Assembly (NCBI RefSeq): GCF_000016125.1
Contig: NC_009135.1
Span: 1,116,001-1,180,000 of the forward strand
Reading direction: 5' to 3'
Origin: Methanococcus maripaludis C5
Lineage (GTDB): Archaea > AGJL01 > Methanococci > Methanococcales > Methanococcaceae
Length of the DNA stretch: 64,000 nt
Shown here: piece after piece, positions 56,927-64,000 of the stretch
How the letters are laid out: every line of letters starts with the position of its first letter
How positions within the stretch are numbered: the first letter of the stretch is position 1
The notes under the pieces: generated by a model
Databases searched by the model: none
Seen by the model: the letters and a program-made list of their open reading frames with translations, nothing else
Told to the model about the DNA's origin: nothing
Made by a program: the position numbers and the translations under genes

Positions 56927-57038
56927 TTATAAAAAAATTATTACCGAAAAGTTAATGTGTTTTGTGAATCTTAAAAAATCTAACAAAAGAGTATTTTATA
57001 TTATAATTTATAATTATCGGTGAGTTTGAGGTAAGAGC

Positions 57039-58199
57039 ATGGAAGACTTTATTGTAATTGGTTCTGGAGTTGGGGGAAGTACAGTATTTAAGGAGTTAAA
57101 ACAGGCGTTTCCGGATCAAAAAATAAGGTTACTTGAAAGCGGAAGTAATCCTGCTTACGTTTCTGAAGGAGAAAATATTGAAGTAATCTATGCCAACTCA
57201 TTTGGTGGGACAGGCGTTTATTCTGTCGCAAATGCAGTTCGAATTGATGTAAAAGAACTTGGAATTTCAAAAAATGATTCTATGTATGGGGATATTGAAA
57301 AAGAGCTGTCAGTTTCAGACGTTCCCGATAATTACTTAGGGGAAAATTCAAAAAAACTTTTAGAAATGGGTTTTTCGAAAACTCCAAAATTTATCGACTT
57401 TAAACTCTGTAAAAACTGCGGGCTCTGTGCACACGAACCCTGTGATGCCAAATGGATACCCTGCGATTTTTTAAGAGAATATAACGACGATATAGTGACA
57501 GATACGGTTGTAATGAAACTTGCAAAGCATAATGGAACGTTTTCTATTCTTGCACTCGATAAAAAAAGTGGTGAAATTAAACTTTACAACTCAAAACAAG
57601 TTATTGTGTCTGCTGGAGCCATAAATTCACCCAGAATTTTAAAAACTATCCTAAATAACGAAGAAGTTGGTAAAAATTTATATATCGATACGTTTGTAAC
57701 CGTTGGAGGAATTTTAAAAGGTTCAAAGTTAAAATCAGAAGTTTCAATGGCAGTTAATAAAAAATACGACGATTTTATACTTGCAACCCATTATTCAGAA
57801 TTACTCCACAAAAGGATTTCAGAAGTTGAAGATGTAAATAAAAACGATATATTCAGCCTTATGGTTAAAATCAAAGATGAAAATACCGGAGAAGTATTTG
57901 AAAATAGCGTAAAAAAAGAAATGTCAACGAATGATACAAAAATACTGTGTGAAGGCGTTTCTAAAGCTTCAAAATATCTCTATGAATTAGGAATTGAAAA
58001 TATATATTCAACAGTTCCAAGAGGGTCTCACCCCGGAGGAACGTGTGCAATTGGAAAAGTTGTTAATAATAACTTAGAAACTGAAATTGAAGGGTTATAC
58101 GTGTGTGATGCATCAGTAATTCCAAAAGCACCTGGTGCTCCACCAATTTTAGGAATTATGGCAATTTCAAAGAAATTTGTCGAAAATTTGAAAAAATAG
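57039..58199 (+). CDS. GMC-type FAD-dependent oxidoreductase with cysteine cluster
   Basis: 386 residues. FIVIGSGVGGSTVFKEL is the FAD-binding motif; SAGAINSPRIL and the C-terminal RGSHPGGTCAIG and GLYVCDASVIPKAPGAPPIL are the GMC signatures. Residues about 124-146 (CKNCGLCAHEPCDAKWIPC) add an iron-sulfur-like site. Substrate unknown. The DUF1611 gene converges on it. GAGGT precedes ATG 57039. Confidence 0.82.
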   Translation: MEDFIVIGSGVGGSTVFKELKQAFPDQKIRLLESGSNPAYVSEGENIEVIYANSFGGTGVYSVANAVRIDVKELGISKNDSMYGDIEKELSVSDVPDNYLGENSKKLLEMGFSKTPKFIDFKLCKNCGLCAHEPCDAKWIPCDFLREYNDDIVTDTVVMKLAKHNGTFSILALDKKSGEIKLYNSKQVIVSAGAINSPRILKTILNNEEVGKNLYIDTFVTVGGILKGSKLKSEVSMAVNKKYDDFILATHYSELLHKRISEVEDVNKNDIFSLMVKIKDENTGEVFENSVKKEMSTNDTKILCEGVSKASKYLYELGIENIYSTVPRGSHPGGTCAIGKVVNNNLETEIEGLYVCDASVIPKAPGAPPILGIMAISKKFVENLKK

Positions 58200-58220
58200 T
58201 CTTAAATTTTTTTATTTTTA

Positions 58221-59141
58221 TTAATTTTTTAATTTCAGAAGAATTTCGTTCAGTAATTTATCAAGATTTATTCCCTTTAAAACATCAACTACAGGTAAAT
58301 CCAACTCTTTTGATAGTTTTTCGATTGATTCTTCCAATCTTTCTTCATCCATGTATTTTGAGTTTAATGTAACTGCAATTACAGGTTTTCCACTCAAAAG
58401 TTCTATTGCAGAAATATTCTTCTTTATAACTTCCAAATCTAGAGTATCGGATGCTAAAATCGTAAAATCAGGTTTTGATCCAAATAACACTGCGATACTG
58501 ATTAAACCGCCGCCTCTTCCAGTTCCAACTTCTAACGTATCTGCAAATATTCCAGTCTGGCTTGATATAATAATTAAGTCCCTATCTTTTGTATCAAGCT
58601 TTTTTACTGCACCAAATACAGTTGATGCACAGTGACATGTTTCTATAGTTTGCGGAATTACCATTTCATCGATTCCGCAGATTAAAGATTGCGGTTCTGT
58701 TCCAACAATTCCAAGCTTAATTCTTTTTTCGAGTTCCTTTTTCAAAATCATACACGTTGTGAATTTTCCAGACTGCCTGCTGGTTCCCATGATTGTCATT
58801 ACTTTTGTATCGATTCCGTCGAGTCCGCTTTTTGCATAAGTTTGTAGTTCATCGTATTTTTTAGGATTTGATGAATCGTAGTATTCAATATTATGTTTTA
58901 AAGCTAATTCTTTTAAATAATCAATTTTTCCTACTCTACAAAGCCTTGCCATGTTGTAAATATTTTTTCCCTTCTTAATTTCTTCTTCGATCGTCTTTTT
59001 CCAAACTTCTATATCATCTGGGCCAAGTATTTCTTTAGTCCATATGAATGTATCGTAATTTAAGTCATCTATCAGGATATTTCCAAAAAGCCGGATCCCA
59101 TTGGCCACCTTATCCTGATGAGATAGATTTGCCCGTTTCAT
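58221..59141 (-). CDS. DUF1611 P-loop protein
   Basis: 306 residues; an N-terminal Rossmann-like part and a C-terminal P-loop domain with GTSRQSGKFTTCMIL as a modified Walker A, ICGIDEMVIPQTI and SGKPVIAVTLNS. This fits the DUF1611 family, some members of which are amino-acid N-acyl/epimerising enzymes, but I assign no function. The ribosome binding site is weak. Confidence 0.75.
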   Translation of the reverse strand: MKRANLSHQDKVANGIRLFGNILIDDLNYDTFIWTKEILGPDDIEVWKKTIEEEIKKGKNIYNMARLCRVGKIDYLKELALKHNIEYYDSSNPKKYDELQTYAKSGLDGIDTKVMTIMGTSRQSGKFTTCMILKKELEKRIKLGIVGTEPQSLICGIDEMVIPQTIETCHCASTVFGAVKKLDTKDRDLIIISSQTGIFADTLEVGTGRGGGLISIAVLFGSKPDFTILASDTLDLEVIKKNISAIELLSGKPVIAVTLNSKYMDEERLEESIEKLSKELDLPVVDVLKGINLDKLLNEILLKLKN

Positions 59142-59299
59142 AGATTATTCAACCGCTGATTTTTTGTCTAAAAGAATATTAATATTTAAAGCTTTCGATT
59201 TGAAATCGATAGTTTATTTAATAAATTTAAAATCTAATATACAATTGAGTATTTAATTTAAATACCTTTTGGGATTATTAAAGACAACAGGAGAATAAA

Positions 59300-59713
59300 A
59301 TGAAAAAAATCAAAGAAATAGTAATTAAAGACATTATGAGCAGTGACGTAGTTTCAGTTGCACCAGAATCAGGAGTAATTGATTCATTTGAAGCCCTTTT
59401 AAAAAATAAAATAAGCTGTCTGCCTGTTGTAAACGAAAACAATGAAATAATAGGTATTGTAACGACTACAGACATAGGATACAATTTAATAATCGATAAA
59501 TACACTTTAGAAACCACAATAGCAGATGTTATGACCAAAACTGTTGTAACAATTGGCGAAGACGAATCTGCGGCTGACGCTTTGAAAAAAATGGATCTTC
59601 ACGGAGATGGAAGAGAAATCATAAACCAGTTACCTGTAGTTAACAGTGAAAACAAATTGGTAGGAATCCTTTCAGATGGAGATATTATTAGGGCAATTTC
59701 AAAACTCTGTTAA
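59300..59713 (+). CDS. Two-CBS-domain protein
   Basis: 137 residues consisting of one CBS pair ([16 protein letters not shown]..., [16 protein letters not shown]...). Such proteins sense ATP, AMP or S-adenosylmethionine and regulate a partner. GGAGAATAAA precedes the ATG. The DUS-like gene converges with a 10-base gap. Confidence 0.9.
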   Translation: MKKIKEIVIKDIMSSDVVSVAPESGVIDSFEALLKNKISCLPVVNENNEIIGIVTTTDIGYNLIIDKYTLETTIADVMTKTVVTIGEDESAADALKKMDLHGDGREIINQLPVVNSENKLVGILSDGDIIRAISKLC

Positions 59714-59723
59714 TTTTCTATTT

Positions 59724-60494
59724 TTAAAATTCTAATTTTTTAATCCAATTTATCTTGTTTGCTAGTACGCATCTTGCTACAGACACAAAATCTGCATATT
59801 TCAACATTTCTTTTGCACTTTCAACGGAATTGACTGAATTGTTACCAATTATTATTTTTTCAGGGAAACTTTCTCGAATTTTTTTTAAATACTCTAAATC
59901 AGCGTAATTTTTTCTAGGATTAAAACAATCAATATGAATTCCATCAAAATATTCTCGAATTTTTTTGAGCAATTCTATTAATTCTTCGGCAGTTAAAAAA
60001 TTAGCCCGCAATTTTAAAAAAATAGGAATTTTTAAATTTAATTCTCGAATATTTTTTAAAAAATCGGTTAATTTAGCTTCATTTTTAAGTAAATTTTGTC
60101 CGAGGTTCAGATCGGTTATTTCTTGTTGTCTACAGTGGCAGTTTAATTCTAAAATATCTGCATTTTTTGAAATTTCGAGGATATGAGATTTTGCTTTGGA
60201 AAAATCATTAAAACGAATGTTTACAGAAACTAAAGAATTACCAGTCTTCGCTTTTTTAATTTCAGAATTTATTTTTTTATCCATTTCATCTAAACCATAA
60301 ATAAATTCTTTTCTTCCGCGATCCTGAATTTTTTTGCTTGCTACATCTGTATCAAAATCTAAATTAAATGCGCCAAGACATACAATTCCAAAAGTGTCTT
60401 TGTAATTCAAACAAAAATCGCCATCAGTAATCCCTGCCATTGGAGCAAGGACTATTTTTTTGGATAAGTTGTAAATTTTATCTAATTTTTTCAT
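59724..60494 (-). CDS. Dihydrouridine-synthase-like TIM-barrel protein
   Basis: 256 residues: IVLAPMAGITDGDFCLN (the DUS flavin motif), ILELNCHCRQQEI, IFLKLRANF and IIGNNSVNS. Resembles an archaeal branch of flavin TIM barrels near tRNA-dihydrouridine synthases, but lacks the usual C-terminal tRNA-binding helical domain. Whether it modifies tRNA is open. It lies just downstream of the GTP cyclohydrolase III gene (27-base gap) and may be cotranscribed. Confidence 0.75.
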   Translation of the reverse strand: MKKLDKIYNLSKKIVLAPMAGITDGDFCLNYKDTFGIVCLGAFNLDFDTDVASKKIQDRGRKEFIYGLDEMDKKINSEIKKAKTGNSLVSVNIRFNDFSKAKSHILEISKNADILELNCHCRQQEITDLNLGQNLLKNEAKLTDFLKNIRELNLKIPIFLKLRANFLTAEELIELLKKIREYFDGIHIDCFNPRKNYADLEYLKKIRESFPEKIIIGNNSVNSVESAKEMLKYADFVSVARCVLANKINWIKKLEF

Positions 60495-60521
60495 AAAATC
60501 CCAAATAAAAAAAGAGTTAGT

Positions 60522-61322
60522 TTAAATTGGGCACATGTAGTTGTAAGTTACATCTTTTCGTTCTTCGACGTCCTGTTTCAAAGTATAAACTTGGAAATCA
60601 GTTTTTCCTTCCCGAATAACTTCTAAACCGATATCTGCAAGATCTGATGCATCTTCAGCAGTTTTTCCAATACCAATTCCTGCTTTCAATTCAATTCCAC
60701 ATGATTCTTTTATGTCTTCAAACATGCAAAGGAAATCTTTTTCGCTCATTCCATTACATGGACACATGAAGTTGTCTCCACCAATGAAAAAGCCCAGTGA
60801 ATCGTATTTTTTGAGTTCTTCCATTAATTTAAGTTTTGTCTTTTGTACTGAAAGATATGTATCATATGCCGTTTCTAAATCAGTTAATTTTCCAGTTATA
60901 TCGTTTATGTCAACGTGTGCAAGCTGCACATAACCATTTGATACAAATTCATTAGCTACGTCCAAGACTTCTTTTCTAACATCGTCTTGTGCACTGCCGT
61001 ACTCCTGAATCGTTTTTGTTGCCAGTTTTTGAGCCCCATATGCCGTTTCTGCAGAAGCTACTGCCATACTGACGGTAAAAGGATACCTGTTCTTCACACT
61101 ATTTTGAATTCTTTTGTGAGTTTCTAAATCAATTCCGTTTGTGATTGCTATTATATTGTCAAATCTTGTGTAAAACGCAAGACCTCTATGTGCTCCAAAC
61201 TGCAAATTCATGTCGCAGTAAAGTCTTGATTGAAGTGCCTGTAGGTCACTTTCTCTTCTTGGATTGGGGGTAACTGTCCATGGGCCGTAATTATCAATTT
61301 GTACAACGGTTATTTGAATCAT
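60522..61322 (-). CDS. arfA: GTP cyclohydrolase III
   Basis: 266 residues, archaeal type: [21 protein letters not shown] at the start (read in pieces [13 protein letters not shown] and [13 protein letters not shown]), HVDINDITG and [11 protein letters not shown], a GGDEF-like fold. It opens GTP to the formyl-pyrimidine FAPy, the first step to riboflavin and F420. GGAGAT precedes the ATG. It is 105 bases downstream of cofD. Confidence 0.96.
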   Translation of the reverse strand: MIQITVVQIDNYGPWTVTPNPRRESDLQALQSRLYCDMNLQFGAHRGLAFYTRFDNIIAITNGIDLETHKRIQNSVKNRYPFTVSMAVASAETAYGAQKLATKTIQEYGSAQDDVRKEVLDVANEFVSNGYVQLAHVDINDITGKLTDLETAYDTYLSVQKTKLKLMEELKKYDSLGFFIGGDNFMCPCNGMSEKDFLCMFEDIKESCGIELKAGIGIGKTAEDASDLADIGLEVIREGKTDFQVYTLKQDVEERKDVTYNYMCPI

Positions 61323-61427
61323 TATTATCTCCTTTATTAATCCGCTAACTTTTCAGTTTACGAAGCAATAACTTGACTTTAATCTAACGCTTAATAAAAA
61401 TATTACTCAATAATATTATTAATATCC

Positions 61428-62357
61428 TTATCGGGATTTATAATAGTCAAGAATATTTCTTGCGAGAGTTATTTTATCATCAATAGTCTTCATTATCGTA
61501 TTAGCATATAAAACTTCACAATTTATATCTTTCTTTTTATTGATATCACTATTGTCTAGAACAAGAACGTCTACAATATCTTTATAATATTCATAAACTC
61601 CAACTGCACTTACAGGATATCCTTTTGCATTCATAAGCGTTCCTGCAGGCCCACTTACTGGATTTTCACCAACAATTGGCGAAACTGCAAAAACCAGCTT
61701 TTCTTTCAGCGCATTTTTTATTTCAGAAATACTCAAAATCGGGCCAATTGATGTTATCGGGTTTGATGGACCAATTAAAATAAAGTCACTTTCTTCAATT
61801 GCTTTTATGACCCCATCTGCCGCTTTTGCATAATTTGAGTTTTCGTAGAAAATATCCAAAACTTTTGCATTGCCTTTTCTAAAAATCCAAAAATCGTGAA
61901 ACTTCAAAAGGATTTTTTCATTGTTTTCTTCGATTAAAACTTTGGATTCCACTCGTTCATTTGACATTGGATAAATTTTTGATTTTAAAGATAAAGATTT
62001 TCGCTCGATATCAACAATTTCAGACATTGGAACTCCATTTTTTAAAGAAGAAGCTTTGTGCATCTTTAAAGCCCTATCTTTATCCCCTATTTTCAAAACT
62101 TCATCAAATCCAAACTTTTTGAGCTGTTCGTGACATATAAAAGTATCCCCTTTTAACCCATACCAGGTTTCATCGTTTATTAAATCAGAAAACGTGTATA
62201 AAACAGTATCAATGTCGGGGGAGAGGTAAATGTCTCCAATATACGTATCTTCACCAGTATTTACTATAACTGAAATATCCTCATTTGGAATGATTTCTTT
62301 AAAACCCTGAATCAATTTTGGTGTACCTGTTCCGCCTGAAAGAATGGTTATGTTCAT
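61428..62357 (-). CDS. cofD: 2-phospho-L-lactate transferase
   Basis: 309 residues from ATG 62357 (MNITILSGGTGTPKLIQGF). GTGA sites upstream support it; the frame's first Met, 62381, lies 8 codons earlier. NTGEDTYIGDIYLSPDIDT, FILIGPSNPITSIGPIL and VVSPIVGENPVSGPAGTLM (here FAVSPIVGE) mark the family. Attaches lactyl phosphate to F0 in making F420. The overlap-free gap to the glycosyltransferase gene is 13 bases. Confidence 0.95.
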   Translation of the reverse strand: MNITILSGGTGTPKLIQGFKEIIPNEDISVIVNTGEDTYIGDIYLSPDIDTVLYTFSDLINDETWYGLKGDTFICHEQLKKFGFDEVLKIGDKDRALKMHKASSLKNGVPMSEIVDIERKSLSLKSKIYPMSNERVESKVLIEENNEKILLKFHDFWIFRKGNAKVLDIFYENSNYAKAADGVIKAIEESDFILIGPSNPITSIGPILSISEIKNALKEKLVFAVSPIVGENPVSGPAGTLMNAKGYPVSAVGVYEYYKDIVDVLVLDNSDINKKKDINCEVLYANTIMKTIDDKITLARNILDYYKSR

Positions 62358-62370
62358 AGTTTCACGTGAA

Positions 62371-63456
62371 TTAAAGTCCATTTTCTACAATATCCATGAC
62401 CTTATCGGTTCCGCTATTTTTAAGGTAGAAATTCATTAACTTTTTAGAATTTTCAAGATATTTCGTAGTTGAAGACATTTTTTCAATTGCTTCTTCTAAA
62501 TTATTATCAACCTCTCGGTAAGATAATGCAATTCCACAACCCATGTCAGCTATTTTTTTCGCATTGTTTTCCTGCTCAGGGTGATCGAGATCAGGAACTG
62601 TTATTATTGGTTTTCCAAAACATGTCGCTTCCATCAATGTTGAATGTCCACCATGACATACCACAAAAGAACATTTTTTTATCAATTCATCCATGTTTGT
62701 TGTTATAGGGATTATTTCAACATTTTTGGATTTTATTTTTTCAAGTTTTTCTGCAACGTCGTAGCTTCCGCAAACCATCTTTACTTTTAATCCTTTTTTA
62801 GCGGAAATCTTGTTTAAAAGCTCCAAAATTTTGTATCGATATTCAAATCCGCCTATGACACATAAAATATAACCTTCATCCGCAATTTCTTCGGGAACTA
62901 CATCATATCGAATTAAAGGGCCGATAAATGAAAGGTTTTCTAGGAGTTTTAAGTTATATTCGCATACGGTATATGGAAGGGGGAAATCTGGAATTATAAC
63001 TTTTTCTGCAGATTTGTTTATGACATTTAATATCTCCATTACGGGATAAACGATATATTTTTCCTTTTTATCCGTTTTGGTACAGTTTTGATTGGTTATA
63101 ATATAATATGGCTTTTTAAAAACCTTTGACGCAACAACTGAACTGTATTTACAGTCTGAAATAACTAAATCCGGATCATAATCTTTTATTATTTCAACTT
63201 CTTTTTTTATTGCTCTTGCAGGGTGATAATCGTTATTAAATATGCTCTTTTTGACGTCAAACTTACCATCTTTTCCAGAAAGCCTGATTTCAGGATAAGT
63301 TTCAAAAACATCTCCACCAGACATTTCCACAAAGTCTTTGCTTTTACCGTATGCTGCATATTTAACTTCGTGATTCTTGGATAATTCATTTCCAATAGCA
63401 ATGCAACGGGTAGTGTGCCCAAATCCTTCACCACATATGGAAATAAGTATTTTCAT
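62371..63456 (-). CDS. MurG-like glycosyltransferase
   Basis: 361 residues of the GT-B family: [15 protein letters not shown] at the N-terminus and [25 protein letters not shown] (read as [13 protein letters not shown]) with DHPEQENNA at the nucleotide-sugar site, like UDP-glycosyltransferases of family 28. Acceptor unknown. It is the first gene of the unit with cofD and the GTP cyclohydrolase. GGTGA precedes the ATG. Confidence 0.85.
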   Translation of the reverse strand: MKILISICGEGFGHTTRCIAIGNELSKNHEVKYAAYGKSKDFVEMSGGDVFETYPEIRLSGKDGKFDVKKSIFNNDYHPARAIKKEVEIIKDYDPDLVISDCKYSSVVASKVFKKPYYIITNQNCTKTDKKEKYIVYPVMEILNVINKSAEKVIIPDFPLPYTVCEYNLKLLENLSFIGPLIRYDVVPEEIADEGYILCVIGGFEYRYKILELLNKISAKKGLKVKMVCGSYDVAEKLEKIKSKNVEIIPITTNMDELIKKCSFVVCHGGHSTLMEATCFGKPIITVPDLDHPEQENNAKKIADMGCGIALSYREVDNNLEEAIEKMSSTTKYLENSKKLMNFYLKNSGTDKVMDIVENGL

Positions 63457-63743
63457 AATATTTCACCCAAATAATTCTAAATAATTATTATCGTATCGTT
63501 ATGTCCCAAATAGCCTAATTTAACGTCTTAATCTCTTAAAAATGATAAAAATTGAAAAATTGGATTTTTGATTAATTTCAATAAGTTAAACTCCAATCTT
63601 CATTCCTTAATTGTTCGATTTCAATTTAACAATTATAGTATATTAATAAATCCTTAATTCAAACATTGAAATTTATAATTTAAAATAGCATTCCATTACA
63701 AATATAGTTTTGCATAAAAAAGTGAATATTTGAAGAAGAATTC

Positions 63744-63959
63744 TTAAATTGAACCATCTAAATCTTCTGAAAGGGCAATTTTGTTAATTCTTCCTATTTT
63801 TACTTTCCTAACAATTCCTCTCTGCTCTAGATCGGAAATCGTCCTCGAAACTTTAGGTTTAGTAAGTCCTGTTATATCAACAATTTCTTTCTGAGAAATA
63901 GATCCATGTTCCCTAATTAATTCAATTAATCCTTTTTCTTCATCAGTTAAAATATTCAT
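63744..63959 (-). CDS. Small winged-helix regulator
   Basis: 71 residues: EEKGLIELIREHGSISQKE, VDITGLTKPKVSRTISDLEQRGIV and a wing (KVKIGRINKIALS) form a MarR/IclR-like winged helix. It has no dimer or ligand domain, so it may be a short archaeal regulator or the C-terminal part of a gene beyond the window; ATG 63959 has a plausible AGTGA upstream. The 287-base gap to the glycosyltransferase gene is AT-rich, with nothing else visible. Confidence 0.75.
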   Translation of the reverse strand: MNILTDEEKGLIELIREHGSISQKEIVDITGLTKPKVSRTISDLEQRGIVRKVKIGRINKIALSEDLDGSI

Positions 63960-64000
63960 TAGTGTTTCACTTTTATGGGATTCATAATCGCCAATTCTAT

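Overview
The window comes from a methanogenic archaeon of the genus Methanococcus, most likely Methanococcus maripaludis or a close relative. The AT-rich sequence carries archaeal information genes (RNA polymerase subunit E' with Spt4, ribosomal proteins S24e and S27ae, replication factor C small subunit, RNase P Rpp30, an archaeal beta-CASP nuclease, a fused Kae1-Bud32). It also carries coenzyme genes found mainly in methanogens (cfbD for F430, cofD and GTP cyclohydrolase III for F420/riboflavin, comD for coenzyme M, a GTP-dependent dephospho-CoA kinase) and a methanogenesis marker 7 protein. GGTGA/GGAGG ribosome binding sites and frequent TTG and GTG starts fit the genus.

Bases 1-20,400 are accessory. 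A lipoprotein and a membrane-anchored transglutaminase-like protein converge on a large NACHT-type STAND ATPase with an N-terminal Mrr-like nuclease domain (Avs-like), which is translationally coupled to a multi-pass membrane protein. Next comes an integration zone: a 3' half of a tRNA-Leu(UAA) gene flanked by short repeats, a tyrosine integrase, a GC-rich array of small hairpins, a GIY-YIG nuclease with a structured leader, a second integrase, an acidic protein with a 39-bp tandem duplication, an iteron cluster, and an intact tRNA-Ser(GCU). Beyond an adenylate-forming enzyme and a DEAD-box helicase (with a possible pseudoknot in its leader) lies a 0.9-kb gene-poor stretch, a third integrase and a small HTH protein. 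Near both tRNA sequences, the short repeats resemble the anticodon arm of that tRNA.

Bases 20,400-64,000 are mostly chromosomal core. An M50/CBS protease precedes a cluster resembling the orange-protein (ORP) loci of sulfate reducers: two NifX-like proteins, two ferredoxin-containing MinD ATPases and a small RG-tailed protein, with the same CACATATGTG palindrome at both promoters. The rps27ae-rps24e-dephospho-CoA kinase-spt4-rpoE operon and pyrD follow. Then comes an RLAN / ATP-grasp / GCS2 amidoligase operon whose ATP-grasp gene carries a one-base frameshift. After the beta-CASP, RNase P, cfbD and rfcS genes there are several small membrane-protein genes, a CBS - marker 7 - unknown-protein operon, an NSS transporter with its tiny MetS subunit, a nucleoside-type kinase, hisA, kae1-bud32 and thrS. 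A chemoreceptor is split by a run of eight G. The window ends with tRNA-modification, coenzyme M, PRPP, GMC-type oxidoreductase, F420/riboflavin and glycosyltransferase genes and a small winged-helix regulator.

Genes short enough to be overlooked are recorded: spt4 (58 aa), a MetS transporter subunit (32 aa), a 26-aa membrane peptide, and a possible 33-aa peptide inside the integrated element. Function assignments rest on motifs and family knowledge read from the sequence; no database search was run.
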